A stretch of DNA of 64,000 bases. Source: Streptomyces deccanensis (GTDB lineage: Bacteria > Actinomycetota > Actinomycetes > Streptomycetales > Streptomycetaceae). The notes under the pieces are model-generated. The model ran no database searches. It saw only the letters and a program-made list of their open reading frames with translations, and had not been told where the DNA came from. Below, piece after piece: positions 1 through 9,438 of the stretch; the stretch's first letter is position 1; the number at the start of each line of letters is the position of its first letter. The stretch lies in contig NZ_CP092431.1 of NCBI RefSeq assembly GCF_022385335.1, positions 1,550,001 through 1,614,000 of the forward strand, given 5' to 3'. Made by a program: the position numbers and the translations under genes.

Positions 1-438
1 CAGGAGCAGGCCGGCATCATCCGGCGCGGCGCCAAACTGCTGTACGCGTACGCCGAGGCGACCGTCCCCAAGGTGACGGTGGTGGTGCGCAAGGCGTACG
101 GCGGCGGGTACGCGGTGATGGGGTCCAAGCACCTGGGCGCAGACATCAACCTCGCGTGGCCCACCGCCCGGATCGCCGTCATGGGCGCCGAGGGCGCGGT
201 GGGCGTGCTGCACCGCCGCGAACTCGCCGCCGCCGCCGACCCCGAGGCGCTGCGGGCCCGCCTGGTCACCGCGTACGAGAGCACGTACGGGACCCCGTAC
301 CTCGCCGCCGAGCGCGGCTACGTCGACGCCGTCATCGCCCCGCGCGACACCCGTGCCCACATCTGCCGCGCCCTGCGCGCCCTGCGCGGCAAGCGGGCCC
401 CGATGCCGGAACGGCGCCACGGCAACATCCCGCTCTGA
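1..438 (+). CDS. Acyl-CoA carboxylase, carboxyltransferase (beta) subunit, C-terminal part
   Basis: The reading frame is open from base 1 and ends at 438, so only the last 145 codons are present. The visible part includes the conserved run [17 protein letters not shown], then [16 protein letters not shown] and a tail with [21 protein letters not shown], all typical of the AccD/PccB carboxyltransferase C-terminal half that binds the acyl-CoA to be carboxylated. The family transfers CO2 from biotin to the alpha carbon of an acyl-CoA. Its position 229 bases before a fatty-acyl-AMP ligase and a Pks13-like synthase suggests it makes the 2-carboxyacyl-CoA used by that synthase, as AccD4 does in mycobacteria. 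Substrate chain length cannot be read from this fragment. Confidence 0.9.
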   Translation, partial: QEQAGIIRRGAKLLYAYAEATVPKVTVVVRKAYGGGYAVMGSKHLGADINLAWPTARIAVMGAEGAVGVLHRRELAAAADPEALRARLVTAYESTYGTPYLAAERGYVDAVIAPRDTRAHICRALRALRGKRAPMPERRHGNIPL

Positions 439-667
439 GCACGCCCACGTGCGAGCGCGCACTCGCGTGAGCCGCGCCCACGCGAGTGCGGCCCACGGGG
501 CGCGCGCCGGGCACGCCGGGCACGCCGAGTCCGCCGGATCCCGCCACCCCGTCCCCCTTCACCACTGTCCGCCGTCCCCACGACCCCCACCCGCCCTCCC
601 CCGTAACCGCCGTCCCCCATCACCGCTGTGACCGCAAGCCGTCCCGCGACGTGAGGAGCCATGCCCG
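439..667. other. Intergenic gap between accD-like and FAAL genes
   Basis: No convincing gene is seen here. The stretch is very GC-rich and C-biased on the + strand. A GAGGAG ribosome-binding site at about 651-656 serves the ligase start at 668. No clear terminator hairpin follows the carboxylase gene, so the genes may be co-transcribed. Confidence 0.5.
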
Positions 668-2419
668 ATGGACAGCCGCCGCCCCCCGCTCGCGCCCGCC
701 TTCCGCAGTCTGCCGGAGTATGTGCGGCACTGGGCCGAGACCACCCCCGACCGCCGGGCGTTCACCTTCGTCGACCATCCCGCGCCGCAGTCGCGCGGCG
801 TCCACCGCACCCTGACCTGGCGCCGGCTCGATCTGCGGATGCGGGCCGTGGCCGCCCGGCTCGCCGCGGAGGCCGAGCCCGGGGAACGGGTCGCCGTACT
901 GTGCCCGCAGGGGACGGAGTACGTCACCGCCTTCCTCGGGGCGCTCGCCGCCGGACTGGTCGCCGTACCGCTGTATCCGCCCGGTCTGCCCGGGCAGGGC
1001 GACCGGCTGTCGGCGGTGCTGGCCGACGCGTCCCCGGCGGTCGTCGTCACGACGGCCCAAGTCCTGGACGCCGTAAGGGAGTTGTGCGAGGGCCGGGCGG
1101 TTCGGGTCGTCGCCGTGGACCGGATCCCGGACTCGGCCGCCGATGACGGAGAGCCGTCCTCCACGCCCGACGCCACCGCCGTCGCCTATCTCCAATACAC
1201 CTCCGGTTCGACCCGCACCCCGGCCGGGGTCGAGATCACCCATGCCAATGTCGTCGCCAACGCCCGCCAGGCGCTGTCCGCCTATGGTGCCGACGCGCAC
1301 CCGGCGACCTGTGTGGGCTGGCTGCCGCTCTACCACGACATGGGGCTGGTACTCAGTGTCGCGGCGCCGGTGGTGCGGGGGCTGCTGTCGGTGCTCATGG
1401 ACCCGGTGGCGTTCCTGCACGAGCCCGTGCGCTGGCTGCGGCTGCTGGCCGCCCATCCGCGCGCGTTGAGCGCGGCGCCCAACTTCGCCTACGACTACTG
1501 CGCTTCGGCGGTCACCGAGGCACAGAAGGCAGGGCTGCGCCTGGACGGGGTCATGGCGCTGATCAACGGCAGCGAGCCGGTCCGTCCCGGCACGGCCGAC
1601 CGTTTCCACGCCGCGTTCGCCGCCCAGGGCCTCGCCCCGCGGACGCACTGTCCGTCGTACGGCCTGGCCGAGGCGACCGTCTTCGTCAGCGCGGCCCGGC
1701 CCGGCGAGGCGCTGCGCGGATTCGCGCTCGACCGGGACGCCCTGGCCGCCGGCAAGGCCCTGCCCGCGCGCCCCGAGGACCCGAGGGCGGTGCTGCTGGC
1801 CGGCTGCGGCGCGCCGGCGGGCCAGCGGGTGCGGATCGCCGACCCGGTGTCCCGGGTCGCGCTGGCCGAGGGCGAGGTCGGCGAGATCTGGGTACAGGGC
1901 CCCAACGTCGGCCGGGGCTACCGGAACCAGGACCGGCAGACCCGGCGGGTCTTCGGTGCCCGGCTCGCCGATACCGCGTCCGGTCCGGGCGGATGGCTGC
2001 GGACCGGCGACCTGGGGACCGTCCTGGACGGGCAGTTGATCGTCACCGGGCGGCTGAAGGACCTCATCGTCGTCGACGGGCGCAACCACTACCCGCAGGA
2101 CGTGGAGGCCACGGCCCAGGAGGCGCATCAGGCCGTACGGCGCGACCGGCTCGCCGCGTTCGGCGTGCCGGGCGGCACCGGGGAACGGGTGGTCGTCGTC
2201 GCGGAGCACGCGCGGGCCGTGCCGCTCGCCGACATCGACGTGCCCGACCTCGTACGCACCGTCCGCGCCGCCGTCTCCGCCCGGCACGGGCTGCGGCTCG
2301 CCGACGTCGTCCTCGTACCGCCGGGGACGGTGCCCCGGACGTCCAGCGGAAAGGTCGCACGGGCGTCGACCCGTGAGCGCTATCTGGCGGGTGCCTACGC
2401 GGTGGGGGTCGGGGGATGA
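668..2419 (+). CDS. Fatty-acyl-AMP ligase (FAAL, FadD32-like)
   Basis: This 583-residue adenylate-forming enzyme probably activates a long-chain fatty acid as acyl-AMP and loads it onto an acyl carrier protein. The P-loop-like signature reads YLQYTSGSTRTPAGVEITHANV, the FAAL form in which TPAGV replaces the common TGKPKGV. SYGLAEATVFVS, also typical of FAALs, follows, with WLRTGDLG and the C-terminal SSGKVAR lysine. An ATG at 661 lies in another frame; the ATG at 668 has GAGGAG upstream. The stop overlaps the next start as ATGA, indicating translational coupling to the synthase. FadD32 plays this role for Pks13 in mycobacteria; chain length here is unknown. Confidence 0.92.
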   Translation: MDSRRPPLAPAFRSLPEYVRHWAETTPDRRAFTFVDHPAPQSRGVHRTLTWRRLDLRMRAVAARLAAEAEPGERVAVLCPQGTEYVTAFLGALAAGLVAVPLYPPGLPGQGDRLSAVLADASPAVVVTTAQVLDAVRELCEGRAVRVVAVDRIPDSAADDGEPSSTPDATAVAYLQYTSGSTRTPAGVEITHANVVANARQALSAYGADAHPATCVGWLPLYHDMGLVLSVAAPVVRGLLSVLMDPVAFLHEPVRWLRLLAAHPRALSAAPNFAYDYCASAVTEAQKAGLRLDGVMALINGSEPVRPGTADRFHAAFAAQGLAPRTHCPSYGLAEATVFVSAARPGEALRGFALDRDALAAGKALPARPEDPRAVLLAGCGAPAGQRVRIADPVSRVALAEGEVGEIWVQGPNVGRGYRNQDRQTRRVFGARLADTASGPGGWLRTGDLGTVLDGQLIVTGRLKDLIVVDGRNHYPQDVEATAQEAHQAVRRDRLAAFGVPGGTGERVVVVAEHARAVPLADIDVPDLVRTVRAAVSARHGLRLADVVLVPPGTVPRTSSGKVARASTRERYLAGAYAVGVGG

Positions 2420-5400
2420 GCGTCGTGGGTGAGGGCGGGAGCGAGGGCGAGGCTCAGGGCCATGGCCGGGGCCAGGACGAGGGCCGGGGCAGCAGCAAGG
2501 CCGGCAGCCCGGACGCACACAGAAGCGGGAGCGGAAGGGGGAGCGGAAGCGGGCTCGCGAGCCGGAGCGGGGAGGCCGGCGCGGGCGGTCCGCGACCGGT
2601 CTTCGCCGGCGGCCGGGATGGCCTGGTGCGGCGGCTGATCGCGGCGCAGGTAGCCGCCTGGCACGGCGGGGCCGCCGAGGACGTGCCGATGGACCGGCCG
2701 CTCGCGGATCTCGGGATGTCCTCGCGGGACGCGGTCGTACTGGCCGGCGAACTGTCCCGGGCGACGGGCCGCGAACTGCCGGCGACACTGCTGTGGGAGG
2801 CTCCCACCGGGGACGCGCTGGTGGCCCGGCTGTGCGACGGGACGGCGGACCTCGCACCGATGACGGACGGGATCCGGGCTGCGGGCCTCGCCCCGGTGAC
2901 GGACAGGATCCCGACGGCAGGCCACGCTCCGACGCTGAGCCCCACCCCGGCGCTGAGCCCCACCCCGGCGCTGAGCCTCGCTCCGAGCGCGGGCCTCGCT
3001 CCCGTGGCGGCCCCGTCACGGGAGGCCCCCGCGCCCGGTGAGCCCGTCGCGGTCGTCGGGGTCGGGTGTCGGCTGCCGGGTGGGGTGCACGGCCCGGCGG
3101 CGTACTGGCGGGCGCTCCTCGACGGTGTCGACGCGATCCGGCGCGTCCCGGAGGACCGGTGGCGGGACTTCACGCCGTACCCGCCCGCCGACGCGCTCCC
3201 GCACGGCGGCTACCTGGACGACATCGCCGGGTTCGACGCCGACTTCTTCCGTATCACCCCGCGCGAGGCCGCGGTGATGGACCCGCAGCAGCGGATCCTC
3301 CTGGAGGTCGTGCGGGAGACCCTCGACCACGCCGCCGTCCCGGCCGAATCCCTCGCGGGCAGCGCCACCGGCGTCTTCGTCGGTGTCTCCGCGCCCGAGT
3401 ACGGGCAGCTCACCGGCGCCGACCCGGCCGCCGTCGACCCCTGGGCGCCGGCCGGCGGAGCGCTCAGCGTGGCGGCGGGCCGGCTGGCGTACGTCCTGGA
3501 CACCCGGGGGCCGAGCCTGGCCGTCGACACCGCGTGTTCGTCGTCGCTGGTGGCCGTGCACCAGGCGTGCGTCAGTCTGCGCACGGGCGAGAGCGATCTC
3601 GCGATCGCCGCCGGGGTGAACCTGCTGCTCTCCCCGACCGTCACCGTCGCGTTCCTGCGGGCGGGTGCCCTCGCGCCGGACGGCCGGTGCAAACCGTTCT
3701 CCGAGGCGGCCGACGGCATCGGCCGGGGCGAAGGCTGCGCGGCGGTCCTGCTGAAACGCCTGTCCGACGCCGAACGGGACGGCGACCGGATCCTCGCCGT
3801 CGTCCGGGCCACCGCCGTCAACTCCGACGGACGCTCCAACGGCCTGCTGGCCCCCAACCCGGCCGCCCAGCAAGCCCTGTTGCGCACCGCGTACGCGCGT
3901 GCCGGGCTCTCCCCCTCGCACATCGACCACGTCGAGGCGCACGGCACCGGCACCCCGCTCGGTGACCCCATCGAGGCGGGCGCGCTCGGCGCCGTCCTCG
4001 GTGCGGGCCGCGACCCCGACCAGCCCCTGCTCCTGGGCTCGGTGAAGGGAAACCTGGGCCATCTGGAGTCCGCCGCGGGCATCGCCGGGCTGGTGAAGAC
4101 GGTGCTCGCGCTCCACCACGACCTGATCCCGCCCTCGCTGCACTGCGCCGAGGGCAGCGCTCTGGACGCCGACGCACGGCTGCGGGTCGTGACCGAGGCC
4201 GAGCCGTGGCCCCGGTACGGGGGTACGGCCACCGCCGGGGTCTCCGGGTTCGGGTTCGGCGGCACCAACGCCCACGCCGTACTGGAGGAATGGCGGCCGG
4301 GCGCCCTGCTGCCGCCCCCGGCCGAGGAACCCCGGGCCCGTCTCCATCTCCTCTCCGACCTCGACGCCGACCGGGTCCGCGACACCGCCGGCCTGCTCGC
4401 CGACTGGCTGGACACGCCCGAGGGCGGCGCCGCGCACCCCGCCGACGTGGCGCGCACGCTCGCCGGGCGAACGGGCTGGGGGCCGGTGCGGGCGGCGGTG
4501 GTCGCCGCGGACCGCGCCGAACTGGCGGACGGACTGCGGGCGTTGGCGGACGGGCGGCCCCACACGCGGGTACTGGTGGGCGACCGGGATGTCGTGGGGC
4601 GCGGGCCGGTGTGGGTGTTCTCCGGGTACGGCAGCCAGTGGGCCGGCATGGGCCGCCGGCTCCTCGTCGAGGAGCCCGCCTTCGCCGCGGCCGTGGAGAA
4701 ACTGGACGGACAACTGGCCCCCGCATGCGGGCTCTCCCTCTACGAGCACCTGGCCTCCGGCGGCGACCTCGACCGTCTTGAGGTCGCCCAACCCGTCCTC
4801 CTGGGCATGCAGTTGGCGCTCGCGGAGCTGTGGCGCGCCTACGGTGTCGAGCCGGTCGCCGTCATCGGTCACTCCCTGGGCGAGGTGGCCGCGGCGGTGT
4901 GCGCGGGCGCGCTGGAGGTGTCGGAGGCGGCCCGGGTGGTGGCCGTACGGGCCAGGCTGCTCAGCGGGCTGCGGGGCGGGGCGATGGCGGTGGTGGACCT
5001 CGATGACGCCGAACTCCCGCTGCTGGAGCGGGACTTCCCAGGTGTCCAGGTCGCCGTGCACTCCTCCCCCGGCCAGAAGGTGGTCACCGGGGAGGGCGAG
5101 TCGGTGGCCCGGCTGGTGGAGCGGCTGGAGAAGGAGGGGCGGGCCGCGCGGGCGATGCGGGTGGTCGGGGCGGGTCATTCGGCCCAGGTGGACCCGCTGC
5201 TGCCGGAGCTGACGGCGGAACTGGCCGACATTCGGGGTGAGTGCCCCCGGCTCCCGGTCTACTCGACCGTGCTGGACGATCCGCGTGGCGACTGCGTGTT
5301 CGACGCGGCGCACTGGGCGGCCAACCTGCGGCGGCCCGTGCGTCTCGACCGGGCGGTGGCCGCGGCCGCCGCCGACGGCCACACCGCGTTCGTCGAACTC

Positions 5401-6945
5401 TCGCCCCACCCGGTCCTGGTCCGGGCGATCACGGACAACGCGCCGGGCGCCCTCACCCTCGGCACGCTCCACCGGGACGCCGACACCTCGGCCGACTTCC
5501 TGAGCCGTCTGGGCACCCTGCACACCGCCGGGTCCCGGCTCCCGCTGCCTGCGGGCCGCGTCATCGACCTGCCCGCGCCGCGCTGGCGCCACGCGCGGCA
5601 CTGGTGGACGGACGGCCGGGCGGGTCGGGCAGTCGCGGAGGGCGAGGGAGGCCGCGACGACGGCGGGGTCCGGGTGACGGTGGAGAGCCATGGGGTGCCC
5701 GGTCGCCACGTCCAGAACGCGGCCCCCGGCCCGGCCGACGACCTCGGCGTCGCCAGAGCAGGGGATCCCGACCGACCCACTTCTGTCACCGCCCGCCTCT
5801 GTCACCACATCGCGGCGGTCACCGGGCACCCTGCCACCCGGATCACCCCCGCCACCGCCCTGTCCGACCTGGGCCTGGACTCCCTGATGGCCGTCCGCAT
5901 CCGCACCGCCCTCGAACGCGAGCTGGCCATCGACCTCCCCCTCCGCGACCTCCTGAACGCGGGCACGATCGAGGCCACGGCGTCCCGCATCGAGCAGGCA
6001 CTGTCGAGGGATGAGACCCCGGAAGGGGAGGTCCGGCAGCCGGTTCCGCCACCCACCGTCGCCGGCCCCCACACGCCGCCTCGGTCCGTCCGCCCGCTCC
6101 GCCCGCCCCTCCCGCCCCGGCGCACCACCACCCACCCCCTCCTCCGCCCCCTCCAGCCCTCCGGCTCCCGCCCCCCGCTCTTCCTCGTCCACGCCGCCGG
6201 AGGGACCACCGACGTCTACCGGGGTCTCGTCGAACGGCTGGGCGGGGAGCGGCCGGTGTACGGGATGGAGCGGGTCGACGAGGCGCGTACGGTCGTCGAG
6301 AAGGCCCGGCGGTACGCCGAGGCCGTGGCGGCCGTGCATCCCGACGGCCCCTGCCTGCTGGGTGGTTGGTCGTTCGGCGGCTTCGTCGCGCAGGAGGCGG
6401 CCCGGCAGCTCACTGCCGCCGGCCGGGACGTGCGGCGGGTGGTGCTCATCGATTCCGTACGGCCGCTCCCCCGCCCCGAGGAGACACCGGCCGAGCGGAT
6501 CCGCGCCCATTTCACCGGCTTCGCCCGCCACGTCGCCGACACCTACGGGGTCGAACTGGAGCTGCCGTACGACGAGTTGGCCGCGACGCGGGACGACAGC
6601 GAGCGGGTCGACACGGTGCTGCGGGTCCTGCGCGAGGCCGTCGACGTGCCGCGCGCGGCCCTCGACCACCAGCGGTCCTCCTATGTGGACCTGCGGATAG
6701 GCGAGGCCCACCGACCGGGCCGCCACGACGGGCCGGTGGTGCTGTACCGGGCGACCGAGCCCGCCCCGCACACCGTGCGCGACCCCGCGTACGAGCGCGA
6801 CGACGAGGCGCTCGGCTGGGACGAGGTGTGCCCGCGGCTGACCGTCGTCCGGGTCACGGGTCACCATCTGTCGCTGCTCGACCCCCCGCACGTCGACGAG
6901 ATCGCCGCCCATCTGCGGTGGGAGCTCGCCGACGACCACCGCTGA
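2416..6945 (+). CDS. Pks13-like polyketide synthase, ACP-KS-AT-ACP-TE
   Basis: This 1509-residue single-module synthase has a low-complexity Ala/Gly/Pro-rich start, then an N-terminal ACP (DLGMSS, phosphopantetheine Ser about 103). A ketosynthase starts near 209 (Cys374 in DTACSSS, His509 in HGTGTP, His549 in GNLGHLES). The acyltransferase (GHSLGE Ser about 820) has GAGHSAQVDP where YASH or HAFH usually occurs. A second ACP (GLDS, Ser about 1156) and a thioesterase (GWSFGG, Ser about 1319; His at 1483/1484) follow. An N-terminal ACP before KS is rare and is the hallmark of mycobacterial Pks13, which condenses two fatty acyl chains. No KR, DH or ER is seen, so a beta-keto product is expected. 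Residues about 145-205 carry short proline/leucine repeats. Confidence 0.92.
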   Translation: MSVVGEGGSEGEAQGHGRGQDEGRGSSKAGSPDAHRSGSGRGSGSGLASRSGEAGAGGPRPVFAGGRDGLVRRLIAAQVAAWHGGAAEDVPMDRPLADLGMSSRDAVVLAGELSRATGRELPATLLWEAPTGDALVARLCDGTADLAPMTDGIRAAGLAPVTDRIPTAGHAPTLSPTPALSPTPALSLAPSAGLAPVAAPSREAPAPGEPVAVVGVGCRLPGGVHGPAAYWRALLDGVDAIRRVPEDRWRDFTPYPPADALPHGGYLDDIAGFDADFFRITPREAAVMDPQQRILLEVVRETLDHAAVPAESLAGSATGVFVGVSAPEYGQLTGADPAAVDPWAPAGGALSVAAGRLAYVLDTRGPSLAVDTACSSSLVAVHQACVSLRTGESDLAIAAGVNLLLSPTVTVAFLRAGALAPDGRCKPFSEAADGIGRGEGCAAVLLKRLSDAERDGDRILAVVRATAVNSDGRSNGLLAPNPAAQQALLRTAYARAGLSPSHIDHVEAHGTGTPLGDPIEAGALGAVLGAGRDPDQPLLLGSVKGNLGHLESAAGIAGLVKTVLALHHDLIPPSLHCAEGSALDADARLRVVTEAEPWPRYGGTATAGVSGFGFGGTNAHAVLEEWRPGALLPPPAEEPRARLHLLSDLDADRVRDTAGLLADWLDTPEGGAAHPADVARTLAGRTGWGPVRAAVVAADRAELADGLRALADGRPHTRVLVGDRDVVGRGPVWVFSGYGSQWAGMGRRLLVEEPAFAAAVEKLDGQLAPACGLSLYEHLASGGDLDRLEVAQPVLLGMQLALAELWRAYGVEPVAVIGHSLGEVAAAVCAGALEVSEAARVVAVRARLLSGLRGGAMAVVDLDDAELPLLERDFPGVQVAVHSSPGQKVVTGEGESVARLVERLEKEGRAARAMRVVGAGHSAQVDPLLPELTAELADIRGECPRLPVYSTVLDDPRGDCVFDAAHWAANLRRPVRLDRAVAAAAADGHTAFVELSPHPVLVRAITDNAPGALTLGTLHRDADTSADFLSRLGTLHTAGSRLPLPAGRVIDLPAPRWRHARHWWTDGRAGRAVAEGEGGRDDGGVRVTVESHGVPGRHVQNAAPGPADDLGVARAGDPDRPTSVTARLCHHIAAVTGHPATRITPATALSDLGLDSLMAVRIRTALERELAIDLPLRDLLNAGTIEATASRIEQALSRDETPEGEVRQPVPPPTVAGPHTPPRSVRPLRPPLPPRRTTTHPLLRPLQPSGSRPPLFLVHAAGGTTDVYRGLVERLGGERPVYGMERVDEARTVVEKARRYAEAVAAVHPDGPCLLGGWSFGGFVAQEAARQLTAAGRDVRRVVLIDSVRPLPRPEETPAERIRAHFTGFARHVADTYGVELELPYDELAATRDDSERVDTVLRVLREAVDVPRAALDHQRSSYVDLRIGEAHRPGRHDGPVVLYRATEPAPHTVRDPAYERDDEALGWDEVCPRLTVVRVTGHHLSLLDPPHVDEIAAHLRWELADDHR

Positions 6946-6966
6946 ACCGAGCCGAGGAGAGCCGCC

Positions 6967-8001
6967 ATGCCCGAGCCCATCGCCCCCACCGACCCCACCG
7001 ACCGCGCCGCCGCGCCGTCCCGCCGCGCCGTCACCAGAGCGGCCGCCGTGACCGGACTGGCCGCCCTCCTCGGTGCCGCGACCACCCGCACCGCCGGGGC
7101 GACCGTGCCCCGGCCCCCCGCCCGGCGCACCGGCCGGACCGCCGCCACGACCACAACCCCCGCCCCCGTCACCCGCCTCGGCCCCCGGACCCTCGACGTC
7201 TCCCTCCCCTCGGCGGCCCTGGGCCGCAGCGCCCCGGTGCGGCTGATCCTCCCCTCCTCCTTCGACGCGCAGCCGACCCGGACGTATCCCGTGCTGTACC
7301 TCCTCCACGGCGCGCACGACGACCACACGTCCTGGACCCGGGAGACGGACATCGAGGCGTTCACGGCGGGCCGGGAGCTGATCGTGGCGATGCCGGACGC
7401 GGGACCGACCGGCATTCCCACCGCCTGGCGCAGCGGCCCGGACTACGAGACGTTCCAGGTCGAGGAGGTCCCGGCGCTGCTCGCCCGGCAGTACCGGGCG
7501 TCCGGGGTCCGGGTGGTGGCCGGTGTCTCGACGGGCGGCTACGGGGCCATGGCGCACGCGGCCCGGCACCCCGGGGCCTTCGCCGCGGCGGCCTCGTACA
7601 GCGGCATCCTCGACACGACGGCACCCGGCGTGCCGCCCCTGATGGACGCCATCGTCGCCCGCGAGAACCTCGCGCCCCTGTCACTGTGGGGCAACCCCGT
7701 CCTGAACGTGCTCACCTGGCGGGACTTCAACCCGCGTTCCCGGGCGGCAGGGCTGCGCGGCACTCCCCTGTACGTGTCGAGCGGCAGCGGAGTGGTCGGC
7801 GGTATCGGCGACTGGCTGCCCGAGGCGCTGGAGAGCCTGCTCTGGCCGTCCGCCCACGCGTTCGCGGACACCCTGGCGCTGCTGCGCATCCCGGTGACAA
7901 CCCATTTCTACGCGGGAGGGGGACACGGCTGGGCGTACTGGAAGCGGGAGTTCACGGCGTCGTGGCCGATGCTCGCCGGTGCGCTGGGGGTGCCGGCGTG
8001 A
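6967..8001 (+). CDS. Secreted esterase of the antigen 85 / esterase D family
   Basis: This is a 344-residue alpha/beta hydrolase with an N-terminal twin-arginine-like export signal (SRRAVTRAAAVTGLAALLGAA) and an Ala/Pro/Thr-rich linker. The core YPVLYLLHGAHDDHTSW forms the oxyanion-hole region, GVSTGGYGA holds the nucleophile Ser about 188, and the C-terminal HFYAGGGHGWAYW supplies the likely catalytic His. The fold family (PF00756) includes S-formylglutathione hydrolase and the mycobacterial mycolyltransferases (antigen 85). It starts 22 bases after the synthase with AGGAG upstream, so it is probably in the same operon. Location suggests it transfers or cleaves the synthase product outside the membrane; true mycolyltransferase activity is inference. 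Confidence 0.82.
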   Translation: MPEPIAPTDPTDRAAAPSRRAVTRAAAVTGLAALLGAATTRTAGATVPRPPARRTGRTAATTTTPAPVTRLGPRTLDVSLPSAALGRSAPVRLILPSSFDAQPTRTYPVLYLLHGAHDDHTSWTRETDIEAFTAGRELIVAMPDAGPTGIPTAWRSGPDYETFQVEEVPALLARQYRASGVRVVAGVSTGGYGAMAHAARHPGAFAAAASYSGILDTTAPGVPPLMDAIVARENLAPLSLWGNPVLNVLTWRDFNPRSRAAGLRGTPLYVSSGSGVVGGIGDWLPEALESLLWPSAHAFADTLALLRIPVTTHFYAGGGHGWAYWKREFTASWPMLAGALGVPA

Positions 8002-8123
8002 GGCCGGTGCCGTCGGGGCACGGAACGGAGCGCAGGGGACGTCCGTCGAACCCAGGACTTGTCCCTCGCCCCACGGGCGTCAGCCCGCGGGTGAGTCGCT
8101 TCCGGGTGAAAGGAGGGTCCGCC

Positions 8124-9338
8124 GTGGCTGCCCCCGTCCCGCCGTACGGCGTACCGAACGGTCCCGGTGCCGCCCCGGTGCCGCCCGAACTGGTCACACT
8201 GCTGCGCGAACAGTTGAAGGACGTCGCCGACCAGGTGGAGGCGGAGGTGTGCAGACAGGTCCCGGAGTACGCCTCCCGGGCGCTCGACGGAGCGAGCCGC
8301 GCACTGCTCAGATCGGGGGTCGTGCAGGCGCTCACCCTGTTCGTCGACCACATCGCCGATCCGCGCGGCCGGGGAGACTCGATCGCCGCGATCTATCACG
8401 AGCTGGGGCGGGGCGAGGCGCTGGAGGGCCACAGCCTCGAAACACTGCAGTCCGCGCTGCGGGTCGGCGGGCTGCACGCCTGGCGGCTGCTGGGCCGCAC
8501 GACGGAGGAACTCGGGTTGGACTCCTCGGTCATGGCGAGGCTGGGTGAACTGGCGTTCCGGACGGTGCACGAGGTGGCCGAGGCCGCGGCGGCGGGGTAC
8601 GCGGAGGGGCAGCTGCGCGGCACGGACGAGCTGGAACGGCGCCGAGGGCGGCTGCTCGCCCTGTTGCTGGGCGAGAGGCCGGTGTCGCCGGAGGCGGTGC
8701 GCGACCTGGCGCACGGCGCCCGGTGGTCCGTGCCGACGCACGTCGCGGTCGTCGTCCTCGCGGCCTCGCCCGACCGGCGGGAGGAGCGGCCGTTGGCCGC
8801 CGCCGGGGCGCTGGTGGACATGGAGTCCCGGCCACCACGGATGCTCGTGCCCGACCCGGACGGCTCGGGCGGCTTCGGCGGCAGGGCGTTCACGCTCGCG
8901 CTGCGGGGGCTGCCGGCCGCGATCGGGCCGTCGGTTCCGCTCACGGAGGCCGCCCGGTCGCTGCACTGGGCGGTCCGGGCGCTCGGGCTGATGGGGCGCG
9001 GCATTCTGCCCCGGCAGGGTGTGGTGCGCTGCGCCGACCATCTGTCGACGCTGCTGCTGCACAGCGACGAAGCGCTGCTCGCGCGGCTCCAGGCACGCGC
9101 GCTGGCCCCGCTGGAGGCGGTGGCGGAAGGGCCGCGGGGCCGGCTGGCCGAGACGCTCCTCGCGTGGCTGCTCAGCGGCAGCAACGTGCCCGATGTCGCC
9201 GCTCGTCTCCATGTCCATCCGCAGACGGTCCGCTACCGCCTGCGTCAGTTGGAGAAACTCTTCGGAGACGCCCTGCACGATCCCGGCACCCGTCTGGACC
9301 TGATTCTCGCGCTCACCTCCGCGCAAAAAGAAAACTGA
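8124..9338 (+). CDS. PucR-type helix-turn-helix regulator
   Basis: The GTG at 8124 is chosen because AGGAGG lies seven bases upstream (8111-8116); it gives 404 residues, and the frame stays open far upstream without a better signal. The N-terminal two thirds resemble the sensory half of PucR/CdaR-like actinobacterial regulators. The end is the characteristic PucR C-terminal HTH: LAETLLAWLLSGSNVPDVAA followed by HVHPQTVRYRLRQLEKLFG. Such proteins are usually transcriptional activators. It lies between the secreted esterase and the cutinase, on the same strand, so it is a good candidate regulator of this lipid locus. Ligand and operator are not evident. Confidence 0.85.
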   Translation: MAAPVPPYGVPNGPGAAPVPPELVTLLREQLKDVADQVEAEVCRQVPEYASRALDGASRALLRSGVVQALTLFVDHIADPRGRGDSIAAIYHELGRGEALEGHSLETLQSALRVGGLHAWRLLGRTTEELGLDSSVMARLGELAFRTVHEVAEAAAAGYAEGQLRGTDELERRRGRLLALLLGERPVSPEAVRDLAHGARWSVPTHVAVVVLAASPDRREERPLAAAGALVDMESRPPRMLVPDPDGSGGFGGRAFTLALRGLPAAIGPSVPLTEAARSLHWAVRALGLMGRGILPRQGVVRCADHLSTLLLHSDEALLARLQARALAPLEAVAEGPRGRLAETLLAWLLSGSNVPDVAARLHVHPQTVRYRLRQLEKLFGDALHDPGTRLDLILALTSAQKEN

Positions 9339-9438
9339 TTCCTGAATTTCCATCCATAACACTCGGCACGACCCAGCGAATAGCTTCGGGACGTCCTTTC
9401 CGCAGGCGCTCCTCGCGCCCCACCCTCAAAGGATCCCC

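Noticed and set aside
620..7569. Very long minus-strand open frames opposite the FAAL and synthase genes (620-3019 and 3016-7569)
   Set aside because: They are codon-bias shadows of the real plus-strand genes, with low-complexity Arg/Gly/Pro-rich translations and no domain.
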